From JAHFTY01 sp964584785 (GTDB lineage Bacteria; Acidobacteriota; Terriglobia; 20CM-2-55-15), in the NCBI GenBank assembly GCA_964584785.1, contig CAZPBY010000019.1:37149-101148 (forward strand): a stretch of DNA of 64,000 nt, read 5' to 3'. The notes beneath the pieces are model-generated. The model was not told the origin of the DNA, made no database searches, and was given only the letters and a program-made list of their open reading frames with translations. Positions 26,170-35,568 of this stretch are shown piece after piece. Both the position numbers and the translations under genes were made by a program. Each line of letters starts with the position of its first letter. Position 1 is the stretch's first letter.

Positions 26170-27161
26170 GGCATCTGTCGCGCTACATCTTCCAACGTAC
26201 GTCGAACCCAGACTTCAACCATCTGACGGCGCCACGAAAAATCCAAGTCCGTATTGTCCAGCGGACGCGAGTCGAGGCGCGCACACACGGCGGCTTCGCG
26301 AATCGAATCCGCTGTCAGTTCGCGGCCGATCAGAACGTTGGACGCAGTTTCCGACAAGTACGGGGCGGAAGTGACGCCGCCGATGGCGATGCGCGCGGCT
26401 TCGACGACGCGGCCCTTCTTCGACGGGCGTATCCAGGCGGCGACATTCAGTATCGGAAAATCGATGGAACCACGGCGGCGCAATTTGCGGAAAGCCGTGA
26501 TGTCTCCGTTCATCGGCGGAAGATCGATGTGAGTCACGATCTCGTCCGGTTCTTTGCTCAGATACGCAATGCCGTCCTGGTTATAAAGCTGCGCAGCATT
26601 GATCGTCCGCTGGCGGTTGCTGCGGAGCAGCCGCACTCGCGCATTCAATGCCAGCATCACGGGCGCCAGGTCCGTGGAAGAAACCGCCCAGCATCGCCTG
26701 CTGCCGGGCGCAACCCAGCACGTGTCGCCGTCCTTCTTCAGGCAAAAATGAATAGACTGCCGCCATTCATAAGTCTGGTCATAGTAGAAGCAACGGGTAT
26801 CGACACAAAGATTGCCGCCGAGCGTGCCCATGGTTTTCAGCGGAGGACTGGAGATGGAGCGCGCACCCTCGGCTACGGCGGCATAGCTTTCGAGCAGCGC
26901 CGGATGACGTTCGAGTTCGTGCAAAGTCAAATTCGCTCCGAGCGTCATGCCCGTCGACGGTGATCCGCCGATCACCCGCAATTCCTGCAGGTGTCGCATA
27001 CCGATGACGACCCGCGGCTCCATTTGCCGCCGTTTCATCTTCGGCCACAGATCCGTTCCACCGGCAACAAGCATGGCGCGAGGTCCTTCACCGGTGAGGA
27101 TTGCCGCGGCCTCGCGGATATCCCTGGGACGCCGGTATATGAAGTCGGGAAGTCGCAGCAT
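26166..27161 (-). CDS. hcrB: 4-hydroxybenzoyl-CoA reductase-like FAD/[4Fe-4S] subunit (HcrB-like)
   Basis: This 331-residue subunit has the FAD-binding fold of the molybdenum hydroxylase family (AMLVAGGTDLWPKMK, MGTLGGNLC, and a CO-dehydrogenase C-like C-terminal domain). Cys124, Cys140, Cys148 and Cys157 are spaced 16, 8 and 9 residues apart. This is exactly the spacing of the [4Fe-4S] ligands Cys122/138/146/155 of Thauera HcrB, an extra loop that other xanthine-oxidase-family flavin subunits lack. I chose ATG 27161, 2 bases after the hcrA stop; an upstream in-frame start would overlap hcrA widely. Reductive dehydroxylation of 4-hydroxybenzoyl-CoA is the best-known role; a related aryl-CoA is possible. 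Confidence 0.85.
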   Translation of the reverse strand: MLRLPDFIYRRPRDIREAAAILTGEGPRAMLVAGGTDLWPKMKRRQMEPRVVIGMRHLQELRVIGGSPSTGMTLGANLTLHELERHPALLESYAAVAEGARSISSPPLKTMGTLGGNLCVDTRCFYYDQTYEWRQSIHFCLKKDGDTCWVAPGSRRCWAVSSTDLAPVMLALNARVRLLRSNRQRTINAAQLYNQDGIAYLSKEPDEIVTHIDLPPMNGDITAFRKLRRRGSIDFPILNVAAWIRPSKKGRVVEAARIAIGGVTSAPYLSETASNVLIGRELTADSIREAAVCARLDSRPLDNTDLDFSWRRQMVEVWVRRTLEDVARQMP

Positions 27162-27163
27162 AT

Positions 27164-29593
27164 CTAAAGACCCTTCCTTGTGTACTCGGGCTGCGCGCTC
27201 GAACGGCCGTCGCCGCCTTCCCAAGGCGGAAGGATGAACATGGGGTCGCGGTAATCGATCGTCGGAAAACTTTTGGGGCCGTACCGCCCCTCCTTGCCTT
27301 GCGACTTCGCCTTCAGCGCTTTGAGAATCTTCTCCGGGGTCACGGGAATCTCGTCGACTCGAACTCCGACGGCATCATACACGGCGTTGCACACGGCCGG
27401 AGGTATGGGAAGCAGCGGACCTTGTCCGACTTCCTTGGCGCCAAACGGTCCCATCGCGTCGGGTTCTTCGATAAGGAAGGTTTCGATCGGACACATGTCC
27501 ATCGACGTAGGACTCTTGTAATCGAGCATGCTCGGGGTCTTGTGGACGCCAAGCCGGAACTCCTGCTCTTCCATCAACGCTTCGCCCAAGCCCATATAGA
27601 TGCTGCCTTCGACCTGACCGATCGCCAGCATCGGATTGATGGACCGTCCGATGTCGTGCGCCATCCACACCTTCTCGATGCGAATAATTCCTGATTCGGC
27701 GTCGACATCGAGTTCAATGACCGCCGCAGAAAAACTGTACGTCGGGCTTGGGCCCACACCGCCGCCTTTGAACTTGGCAGCGGATTGCGGCGGCTTGTAG
27801 CTTCCAACCGTACCGAGCGTTCCAAACTTTGCTTCAGCCAGCTGGACCGCTTTCGCGAAATCGACGAACTTGCCGGGATCTTCGGCATCGAACATTCGGC
27901 TTTCCGCCGCAACAACGCGCGTTTTCGGAATCTGCAATTCCGCGGCGACAGCATCGTTCAACATTTCCCGAACGCGTTCGGCTGCCTCGATTGCCGCATT
28001 ACCAGTCATGAGGGTGACGCGACTGGAGTAGCTCCCCAAATCCACGGGCGTGAGGTCGGTGTCGCCGGTGACAACGCGAATGTGCAGCGGATCGATCCCG
28101 AGAATCTCGGCAACGATATAGGCCAGAATCGAATCGGATCCTTGTCCGATGTCCGTGCTGCCGCAGAAAACCGTCACCAGGCCCGATCGATCCAGTTTCA
28201 ACTGAACGCCCGACTGCGGCATGTTGTTCCAGTAGATCGGAAGTCCGGCGCCGGTCAGGTAACAGCCACACGCCAGCCCGACACCGCGCCCAAACGGCAG
28301 CTTTCGGAATTTGTTCTTCCACTCTGAAGCGTCGACCACCTTTTCGATGCATTTCTGCAAACCGATCGTGCGGATCGTCAGCCAATTCGCGGTGAGCGAA
28401 TCCGGCTGGACGAGATTCTTCAGACGCAGTTCAGCCGGGTCCACCCCGAGAAGTTCGGCAGCCTTGTCCAGTTGGATTTCCATCCCGAATCGAGGCTGAG
28501 GCGTTCCATGACCGCGCTTCGGCCCGCAGGGCGGCTTGTTGGTGAAGAGTCTCGCTCCTTCGAATTTGTAGGCGGGGATGTAGTACGTCGTCGTCTGCAG
28601 CGCGCCGGTGTAATAGGTACTCGCGACACCGTAGCTGCCGTAAGCTCCGCCGTCGAGAATAGTCTGGAAATGCATGCCGGTGATGCTGCCGTCGTTCCTC
28701 AAACCGAGGCGAGAATGCATCAGGACGGGATGACGGCCGCGATGGCAGTAGAACACTTCTTCGCGTGTCAGAGCGATCTTCACCGGACGTCCGGTCTTTA
28801 TGGCGAGCTTTGCTGCGACGATCTCGTGGCTGAACGGATCGCTCTTCCCTCCGAAGCCGCCGCCGTTCGGACATGCGATGACCTGAATTCGATTCGCCGG
28901 CATCTCCAAAACACGCGCCAGTGCCCGGTGGACGTAGTGTGGCGTTTGCGTCGCCGACCAAAGCGTCAATTTGCCGTCGGGCTGATAGATCGCGACCGCA
29001 GCATGCTGCTCCATGGGCAGGTGCGTGTTTCCCTGATAGAAAAACGTATCGTCGAGGACCAGATCCGTGCCGATGAGGGCGCTGGTCGTGTCGCCGAATT
29101 CAAACGAGATGGTTTTGTGAATGTTGCCCTGCTCGGCATAAGACTGAATGGGGTTCTCGCTCGGCTGGATGCCGTCCTGGATCGACATCACGGGGACGAG
29201 ATCGGCGTATTCGATATGGATTCGCCGAACCGCCTCCTCCGCAGTCTCCTCATCCACAGCTGCAACGGCGACGACAGGATCACCGACGTATCTCACCGTG
29301 TCGATCGCCAGGGTGTGTTCGTCCTGCGACACCGGCAGAATGCCAAACGTGATCGGAAGTTCATGGCCAAGCAGAACGCCCTTCACGCCTTCCATCATTT
29401 CTGCCGCCGATACGTCGATCCGCTGGATTCGGGCATAAGGACGCGTGCTGCGAAGGATCTTCGCGTAGAGCATCTGAGGAAAGAACAGATCGTCGGCAAA
29501 AATCGTCCGGCCGGAAACCTTCGCTGCCGCGTCGACTTTTCGCAGCGGCTTGCCGATCACGTTCAGCGGTTTTGTCCGCAGTTCATCGCGCAT
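27164..29593 (-). CDS. hcrA: 4-hydroxybenzoyl-CoA reductase-like molybdopterin subunit (HcrA-like)
   Basis: This 809-residue catalytic subunit begins with the family N-terminal domain (VIGKPLRKVDAAAKVSGRTIFADD). The molybdopterin-binding region has GNTHLPMEQHAAVA, CPNGGGFGGKSDPF and GSTDIGQGSD, and the active-site Glu is in FGAKEVGQGPLLPIPP. It is somewhat longer than the roughly 770 residues of known HcrA because of a 40-residue tail after the domain. It overlaps the small [2Fe-2S] gene by 11 bases and is followed by hcrB, giving the order C-A-B. A strongly reducing ferredoxin would be needed if it reduces aryl-CoA; none is encoded nearby. Confidence 0.87.
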   Translation of the reverse strand: MRDELRTKPLNVIGKPLRKVDAAAKVSGRTIFADDLFFPQMLYAKILRSTRPYARIQRIDVSAAEMMEGVKGVLLGHELPITFGILPVSQDEHTLAIDTVRYVGDPVVAVAAVDEETAEEAVRRIHIEYADLVPVMSIQDGIQPSENPIQSYAEQGNIHKTISFEFGDTTSALIGTDLVLDDTFFYQGNTHLPMEQHAAVAIYQPDGKLTLWSATQTPHYVHRALARVLEMPANRIQVIACPNGGGFGGKSDPFSHEIVAAKLAIKTGRPVKIALTREEVFYCHRGRHPVLMHSRLGLRNDGSITGMHFQTILDGGAYGSYGVASTYYTGALQTTTYYIPAYKFEGARLFTNKPPCGPKRGHGTPQPRFGMEIQLDKAAELLGVDPAELRLKNLVQPDSLTANWLTIRTIGLQKCIEKVVDASEWKNKFRKLPFGRGVGLACGCYLTGAGLPIYWNNMPQSGVQLKLDRSGLVTVFCGSTDIGQGSDSILAYIVAEILGIDPLHIRVVTGDTDLTPVDLGSYSSRVTLMTGNAAIEAAERVREMLNDAVAAELQIPKTRVVAAESRMFDAEDPGKFVDFAKAVQLAEAKFGTLGTVGSYKPPQSAAKFKGGGVGPSPTYSFSAAVIELDVDAESGIIRIEKVWMAHDIGRSINPMLAIGQVEGSIYMGLGEALMEEQEFRLGVHKTPSMLDYKSPTSMDMCPIETFLIEEPDAMGPFGAKEVGQGPLLPIPPAVCNAVYDAVGVRVDEIPVTPEKILKALKAKSQGKEGRYGPKSFPTIDYRDPMFILPPWEGGDGRSSAQPEYTRKGL

Positions 29594-30083
29594 GAACCGG
29601 CTCCCGTTTCCTGGTGGTCAGCGCGGCAGCCTGCTCGATGGCCTCGAAAATTTTGATGTAGCCTGTGCACCGGCAGAGGTTCCCGCCGAGCGCTTCTTCG
29701 ATCTGCGCCCGCGACGGTGCGGGATTCTCCTCGAGCAATGACTTCGCGACAAGCAGAATGCCCGGAGTGCAGTAACCGCACTGCGCGGCCGCGAGGTCCG
29801 CGAACGCGGTTTGAAGCGCGGTTAGATCCGCCCCTTCGGACATGCCTTCGATGGTCGTGATGTGTTGTCCCTCGAGCTCGAGCGGCAAAAGCAGGCAGGA
29901 CAGCGCCGGCTGGCCGTCGATCAAAACAGCGCAAGTTCCGCATTCGCCGACTTCGCAGCCGTGCTTCGTGCCGGGCAATCCGAGATCTTCGCGAAGCACC
30001 TCCAACAACGTCCGCGTGGGATACGCCGCGAATTCACGCAACTCACCGTTCACCATCAACCGGTACAGCTGTTTGGATCGCAT
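29583..30083 (-). CDS. hcrC: 4-hydroxybenzoyl-CoA reductase-like [2Fe-2S] subunit (HcrC-like)
   Basis: This 166-residue subunit binds two [2Fe-2S] clusters. The plant-ferredoxin-type ligands are in HGCEVGECGTCAVLIDG with the fourth Cys in ALSCLLL. The second helical domain has QCGYCTPG and NLCRCTGY. It passes electrons between the FAD subunit and the molybdenum site. It is the first gene of the operon, with GGAGG 7 bases before the ATG. The sequence alone would fit any xanthine-oxidase-family small subunit; the HcrB-type loop in the third gene gives the more specific call. Confidence 0.9.
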   Translation of the reverse strand: MRSKQLYRLMVNGELREFAAYPTRTLLEVLREDLGLPGTKHGCEVGECGTCAVLIDGQPALSCLLLPLELEGQHITTIEGMSEGADLTALQTAFADLAAAQCGYCTPGILLVAKSLLEENPAPSRAQIEEALGGNLCRCTGYIKIFEAIEQAAALTTRKREPVHAR

Positions 30084-30096
30084 CGGTACCTCCGGT

Positions 30097-30125
30097 CTAG
30101 ATCAAACATAATCATTATGGGTCAA
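30097..30125 (-). promoter_or_regulatory. Candidate promoter/operator of the hcr operon
   Basis: Read leftward, TTGACC (30125-30120) is followed by the perfect 13-base palindrome CATAATNATTATG (30119-30107) and, at -10 distance, a weak GATCTA. A palindrome filling the spacer of a promoter just upstream of the first hcr gene is a typical repressor site. The -10 match is poor, so the promoter part is tentative. No sigma-54 (GG-N10-GC) site was recognised. Confidence 0.35.
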
Positions 30126-30367
30126 GAAAGCCTGCAGTTCTTGAATCGTTTCATGAACTCAGAAAGAATACGGCGCAACATGAAGGTCGCACGCCGGTTT
30201 ATTGTGGCACTGATCGTCCTCGTGGGCACGTGCTCGTGACGGTTCAATGCGGGCTGGTATCACAATTACTCGGCTGCTTGGATGACTTCGCTCGTTGACG
30301 GCACGTGAAAGTGAAATAGGGTTTGATGTTTCATGCGCCTTGGACATAATAGTTTTCGCACGATTTC

Positions 30368-32053
30368 ATGGCACACAAACGGTCGTTACTGCCACCGGAG
30401 TCCTTCGGTCGCGCTGTCAGCGTGACCTCGATACTGATCGGCTGTCTTGCGATAGCGGGTTGGGTTTTCGACATCGAACCTCTCCGCAATGTATATCCCG
30501 GCCTTCCATCGACTACCGGCAACGGCGCCTTGATGCTCATCCTGATCGGCGTCAGTCTCTGGTCGACCGGTGGCATTCCCAAGCGATCGGACAAGAGAGT
30601 CGCGATTGTTTGTGCAGCCCTTATCGTGATCATTGCTGCGGCAACCTTTATGGAGAATGTCCTCCAGAGGGACTTCGGAATCGATCAACTGCTGGTTAGA
30701 CAGGTGGACGCGGTCCTGACGAACGCCGCTCCCGGCAGGATGGCTCCTCACACGGCCCTGAGTTTCTGGATGCTCGGCGTTGCTCTGCTGTTGCTGAACC
30801 TGAGTACCGGGCCGCTGTCACCCTACATCGCGCACGGCCTTTCGTTGTTGGCGAGTCTCATCGGACAACTTGTTTGCGTCGGTTACGGGGCCGCCTCACC
30901 GAATGTGTATATGGCGGGCCGCTACGGAGCCATGTCCGTCGAAGCTGCGGTGATGATCGCGTTTCTCGGATTCGCGGTGCTCTGCGCTCACCCGAACCGC
31001 GGCCTTATGGCGGTCCTTTCGAGTTCCAACGCCGGCGGAGTCGTCGCTCGCCGGCTGTTGCCATTGGGATTCGGCTTCCTTCCCCTCCTCGTTCTTATTT
31101 CATGGATTGCGCGCATCCTTGGCCTGGGCTCGTTTCAATTCGGCGGTTTCATCGTTCTCGTGCTCGTCATTCTCGTCTTTGCCGTCCCGATTCTGTGGAC
31201 CTCGATGCTGTTGTATCGCACGGACAACAAGCGCATGGAAGCTGAGAAAGAGCTCGCCGATCAATACGAGGTGATCAACAATCTCAACTACGACCTTCGA
31301 AAGCAGGCGACGGAACTTCAGGCGCTGAACAAGGAATTGGAATCATTTTCCTACTCGGTCTCACACGATCTGCGTGCGCCGCTCCGCCACATAGCGGGAT
31401 ACATTCATCTGCTGGAAAGAAGGCTTGGATCTCAGCTGGACGACGACAGCCGGCGCTACCTCTCGGTGATTACGGATGCGTCGCTTGAAATGGGCACGTT
31501 AATCGACGATTTGCTTTCGTTTTCAAAAATGGGAAGAACGGAAATGCTTCACGCACCCATTGAGCTGAACGGTGCGGTACGCAAGATCGTCAAGGAATTG
31601 CAGCCGGCCCCGGGAAATCGGGCCGTCGAGTGGACGATTCATCCGCTGCCCCGCGTTCAAGGCGATCCGTCGATGATCCGGCTCGTCATGACGAATTTCA
31701 TTACAAATGCCCTGAAATTCACGCAAACGCGCGCCACCGCGATGATACAAATTGGATCGATGGATCGCGGCGATGGAGAAAATGTGATCTACGTCCGCGA
31801 CAACGGCGTTGGTTTCGACATGCAGTACGCGCACAAACTCTTCGGGGTGTTTCAGCGGCTGCATCGGACCGAGGAATTCGAAGGAACCGGTATCGGCCTG
31901 GCCACCGTCCGCCGCATCATCCAACGGCATGGGGGAAAGGTCTGGGCGGAAGCGGCGCCGAACGAGGGTGCCACGTTCTATTTCAGTTTGCCGCGGGATT
32001 TGAACGACACCGTCAGCGAGCCACAACCCACGCTGACCCGAAAAGTGATCTGA
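30368..32053 (+). CDS. Membrane sensor histidine kinase
   Basis: This 561-residue kinase has about eight hydrophobic segments in residues 15-283, so it is probably a multi-helix integral-membrane sensor instead of one with a periplasmic domain. A short coiled coil (about 288-325) leads to the HisKA domain with phospho-acceptor His333 in SVSHDLRAPLRHI. The ATPase domain shows the N box MTNFITNALKFT, G1 DNGVGFD, the F box LFGVFQRLH and G2 GTGIGLATV. The subtype resembles phytochrome-like and CheY-partner kinases with the HDLRAPLR H box. It is a lone gene. The nearest response regulator without a kinase is the NtrC-type gene beyond the divergent hcr operon. Confidence 0.9.
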   Translation: MAHKRSLLPPESFGRAVSVTSILIGCLAIAGWVFDIEPLRNVYPGLPSTTGNGALMLILIGVSLWSTGGIPKRSDKRVAIVCAALIVIIAAATFMENVLQRDFGIDQLLVRQVDAVLTNAAPGRMAPHTALSFWMLGVALLLLNLSTGPLSPYIAHGLSLLASLIGQLVCVGYGAASPNVYMAGRYGAMSVEAAVMIAFLGFAVLCAHPNRGLMAVLSSSNAGGVVARRLLPLGFGFLPLLVLISWIARILGLGSFQFGGFIVLVLVILVFAVPILWTSMLLYRTDNKRMEAEKELADQYEVINNLNYDLRKQATELQALNKELESFSYSVSHDLRAPLRHIAGYIHLLERRLGSQLDDDSRRYLSVITDASLEMGTLIDDLLSFSKMGRTEMLHAPIELNGAVRKIVKELQPAPGNRAVEWTIHPLPRVQGDPSMIRLVMTNFITNALKFTQTRATAMIQIGSMDRGDGENVIYVRDNGVGFDMQYAHKLFGVFQRLHRTEEFEGTGIGLATVRRIIQRHGGKVWAEAAPNEGATFYFSLPRDLNDTVSEPQPTLTRKVI

Positions 32054-32065
32054 GGAGAATGCAGG

Positions 32066-32146
32066 AAGCCCGTCGCTGTGCTCCGGGTTCTGAACAATAT
32101 CGTTGTCAGCGAGTTGTCAGAACCGGGAGCGCAGCGACGGGCTTCG
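32066..32146. repeat. Inverted-repeat element, family R2 copy b
   Basis: The left arm GAAGCCCGTCGCTGTGCTCC and the right arm are complementary with two or three mismatches over about 29 bases, extending through GGGTTCTGA, around a loop of about 22 bases. It shares the arm core with 20525-20617 but lacks the outer GTGGTAGCAC part on the left. It fills the gap between the convergent histidine kinase and second TonB-dependent receptor genes. Confidence 0.8.
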
Positions 32147-32169
32147 TAGCGCCACGCGAAACGCCAGCG

Positions 32170-35100
32170 TTAAAAATTCAGCTTCAGCGCGAACTGAATC
32201 ACGCGGCCATTGTTGGACGTGCCGGTGATCTGGCCAAAGGTATTCGATGTGATGTTGCTGTTCGGCAGATCGAAATTCGCGTGATTGAGTAAGTTGAAAA
32301 ACTCAGTGCGGAATTCCGCGTTGCCCTGTTCGAGTTTCGGCAGCTTCGTCTTCTTAATAATCGAGAAGTCGACATTCGACTGACCCGGACCTGTGAGGAT
32401 GTTTCGCCCCGTGTTGCCGAACTCGTTCCCCGATTTCAGGAATCCGCTGGTGTCGAAATAGCGTGTCAGCCGCGTGCGCACATCACCGGATAACGTGATC
32501 GAATCCACAGTCGCTCCCGGAGCCCAGTTCGCGCGCGAGCTGGTGACGCCGTAGAGCGCGGATCCTGTGCTGTCGGTGATCGAGAACGGCAAACCGGACT
32601 GCCACGTCAGAATTCCGGAGAACTGCCAACCCTGCAGGGCGGCCGGTCCGAACTTCGGTAGTTCGGCGATAAACGAACCAACGGCACGATGCGTTCTGTT
32701 GAAGTCCGAAATGCCGCGCGCCTGACTGAGATTGCTCTGGTCGCCGCTGATGCCGCCGAGGGTTGAACTGCTCCCGCCTGAACTGTTGTCGAGCGACTTC
32801 GACCACGTGTACGACGCGTTGAACTGATACCCCTTGCTGTACCGTTTTGTAATTCCCGTTTGCAGAGAATTGTAGCGAGAGTCGGTTCCCGTGTTGACTT
32901 CGCTGATTCCCGTCGGCGAGAAACCGAGATATGGAACGCGCAGGTTCACATTTGAAGTGGTGCTATCCGTCTGACCACGGATTGGATTCTGCGCCGTGGC
33001 CTTCACTGCCTGATTCCTGTTGATCGAGTACGGCAGCTTGGTTCCCTTTGAACCGACGTATCCCAATTCGAACAGGTAGTTCCTGACAATCTCCTGTTGG
33101 ATTCCAAAACTGTAATGCTGCATGTATGGAATTTTCAGCAGCGGATTGATGTTGATGATCGCCTGCAGCGGCCGCGACGTGTCATTCGGCGGTCCATAAA
33201 TCGTTGGGACGATCGGGAATTCGGAAGGCAACGGCAAATTTCCGAAAGGATCCTGGAAACTCATCGTCGGCGCCGATGTCGCGGTCAGGTTCGGCAGCAT
33301 GAAGAACGGAGGCGCGCTCAACAGCTGGAGTGAGATCTGATTGGCCATGCGTTCGAAAAAAATTCCATAGCCGGTCCGAATCACGAGCGACTTGTCGGTG
33401 AGCGGTTTAAATGCCAGACCGACCCGTGGAGCAAGGTTCTTCAGATTGTTCTTATCGACCATTCCCGCCGCCACGCGCGGGAACCCTTGAATCGTCGCTT
33501 TGGTATTTTCCGCGAGCACGAAACCTTTTTGCGTTGAACCGTTCGTCGCGGGTTCTTCGTACAACCGCCGGTCATAGTTGCCAAGGCGGCCTTCTTTGTC
33601 CGTGCTGAAGCCGAAGATATCGAAACGGACGCCGAGATTCGCTGTCAGGCGCGAATTGACTTTCCAATCGTCCTGCAGGAATGCGGACTCATCAGGAATG
33701 CGGTAAGCATGGTACGACTGGCCGGTTCCCACACTCATCGTATTGATGCTGCTTGCGGTTGTGCCGTTTCCACCTTGATCTATGGCGCCGGCAGGCCTGC
33801 CGATAAGAAAATCGCCGAAGTTCGCGAATCCGAGCGAGCCGCGTGTGTTGAAGTTGTTATAGAGGTTGATCTGGTACCGCTTTATCTCGAACCCCATGCG
33901 CAAGGCGTGACCGGCGCGCACCCAGGAGAGCGTATCGCCCAGCACGTATGTGTTCGTCGTACCGGCCTGATCGTCATTCGAGCCGGTTCCGAGACTGAAC
34001 GCACCCGTCACCGTGATTCTTCCAAGGCCGGGATAGATCGAAGCTGTCGTTCGCCGGATCCCGACGTCCGACGCCTTCACCGTTTCCTTCAGCTCGTCGA
34101 CACCGCGGTGACGTGTGTATCCCGCTCGCAGTTCGTTGAACAGCCGCGGACCGAATGTATGGCGATCCGCGAGCGACAAATTTCTGTTCGAAAACTCCTG
34201 GTCATACCCAAAGCCGGGCAGCGATGCCCCTGCGAATGGCCGTTTTTGCGGTACGTTGCCGAGGAACGATTTCCACGCAATCGTGTTCTTGCTCGAGAAG
34301 TTGTGATCGACGTTAATGGTGTACTGATCTTCGTTATATCGGGCCGGAATCGATATCGCGTAATTGACGCCGATGCCCGGAATCTGCGGACTGGGAATCA
34401 AATTCGAACCGTCTGCGAGTTTCGCGTTCAATAACGCGAAAGCGACGGGATTGATGTTCGACCCATCCGAGAGAATCGAAAGTGGAGTGCATGGAGTCGG
34501 CGAGCAGGATCGCGATCCGACCGTTCCCGTAAAGGCGCGGCCAAGTGACGCACGTGACCGATCCGTCGGAATGTTGGGCAACGTCAGTGTGCTGCTGCTG
34601 GCGGAGAGTGAGGCGCCGTTGACCTGGCGGGTGCCTTGATAAGCGCCGAAGAAAAACGTTTTGTTCTTCACGATCGGTCCACCGATCGTGCCGCCAAACT
34701 GGTTTTGCCGGAGGATGGGGCGCGGCGCACCGGTCTTGTTGAAGAAGAAATTGTTGGCGTTGAATTTTTCATTCCTGAAGAACTCGTAGACGTTGCCGTG
34801 ATACTGTGGCCCACCGGATTTCGTGACGACGTTCACATTGGCACCGGAGTTGCGCCCATATTCGGCGTCATACAACGACGTTTGTACCTTGAACTCCTGG
34901 ATGGTGTCGGACGCGGGAATCGCAACGCCGTTCGATGAAAGCGAGTTTTCCTGGGCGCTGTTCGTATGAATGTTGTTGGCGTCGATTCCGTTGATCATGA
35001 AATTGTTGAACACCATCCTGGCGCCGCTCGTCGAGATGTTCTGAGTCCCGCGGCCGAGAGCCGCCGTGTCTGGAACACTGACAGAGGTTCCAGACGAAAG

Positions 35101-35568
35101 GCCCAGAATCTGGGTAAAGTTTCGAGTAGCGAGCGGCAGTTGGCGGATCTGGTTCTCTTCGACGACATGGCCGAGCGTGGCTGTTTCCGTTTGAACCAGT
35201 GCAACGTCGGCGTTGATGGTGAGTTCCTCAGCGACAGAGCTGACCTCAAGCGTGACGTCGACCGCGACCCGCTCGGTCACGCGTACGACGACGCCTTCCC
35301 TGCGAACCGTTCGGAATCCGGGAAGCTCGAAACGCACGGTATAACCTCCCGGCGGCAGGAGTTGCGCCGAGTAACGTCCCGCCTCGTCAGTGACAATCTG
35401 GCGGGATTCCTGAGTTGACGCATTGGTGACGGTGATACCGACACCCGGCAAAATCGCGCCCGTCTGATCGCGAACAATGCCGGCGATCGCTCCTGTGCTT
35501 TGCGCAAACGCACTTGTGGCGACCAATGAGACACAAATAGCAAGAACTAAAGAGATCCTACCTCCCAT
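32170..35568 (-). CDS. TonB-dependent receptor, Oar-like, with carboxypeptidase-regulatory-like domain
   Basis: This 1132-residue outer-membrane protein begins with a signal peptide (residues 1-23, ending TSAFAQ). A carboxypeptidase-regulatory-like domain follows at about 25-115 (GAIAGIVRDQTGAILPGV, GRYSAQLLPPGGYTVRFELP), then the plug (QLPLATRNFTQILGLSSG, NFMINGIDANN, FKVQTSLYDAEYGRNSGA) and a long barrel ending FALKLNF with terminal Phe. GGGGAGG stands 5 bases before the ATG. It is the same type as the receptor at 12826 but shows only patchy similarity to it, so they probably serve different substrates. No TonB/ExbBD genes are nearby. Confidence 0.93.
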   Translation of the reverse strand: MGGRISLVLAICVSLVATSAFAQSTGAIAGIVRDQTGAILPGVGITVTNASTQESRQIVTDEAGRYSAQLLPPGGYTVRFELPGFRTVRREGVVVRVTERVAVDVTLEVSSVAEELTINADVALVQTETATLGHVVEENQIRQLPLATRNFTQILGLSSGTSVSVPDTAALGRGTQNISTSGARMVFNNFMINGIDANNIHTNSAQENSLSSNGVAIPASDTIQEFKVQTSLYDAEYGRNSGANVNVVTKSGGPQYHGNVYEFFRNEKFNANNFFFNKTGAPRPILRQNQFGGTIGGPIVKNKTFFFGAYQGTRQVNGASLSASSSTLTLPNIPTDRSRASLGRAFTGTVGSRSCSPTPCTPLSILSDGSNINPVAFALLNAKLADGSNLIPSPQIPGIGVNYAISIPARYNEDQYTINVDHNFSSKNTIAWKSFLGNVPQKRPFAGASLPGFGYDQEFSNRNLSLADRHTFGPRLFNELRAGYTRHRGVDELKETVKASDVGIRRTTASIYPGLGRITVTGAFSLGTGSNDDQAGTTNTYVLGDTLSWVRAGHALRMGFEIKRYQINLYNNFNTRGSLGFANFGDFLIGRPAGAIDQGGNGTTASSINTMSVGTGQSYHAYRIPDESAFLQDDWKVNSRLTANLGVRFDIFGFSTDKEGRLGNYDRRLYEEPATNGSTQKGFVLAENTKATIQGFPRVAAGMVDKNNLKNLAPRVGLAFKPLTDKSLVIRTGYGIFFERMANQISLQLLSAPPFFMLPNLTATSAPTMSFQDPFGNLPLPSEFPIVPTIYGPPNDTSRPLQAIININPLLKIPYMQHYSFGIQQEIVRNYLFELGYVGSKGTKLPYSINRNQAVKATAQNPIRGQTDSTTSNVNLRVPYLGFSPTGISEVNTGTDSRYNSLQTGITKRYSKGYQFNASYTWSKSLDNSSGGSSSTLGGISGDQSNLSQARGISDFNRTHRAVGSFIAELPKFGPAALQGWQFSGILTWQSGLPFSITDSTGSALYGVTSSRANWAPGATVDSITLSGDVRTRLTRYFDTSGFLKSGNEFGNTGRNILTGPGQSNVDFSIIKKTKLPKLEQGNAEFRTEFFNLLNHANFDLPNSNITSNTFGQITGTSNNGRVIQFALKLNF

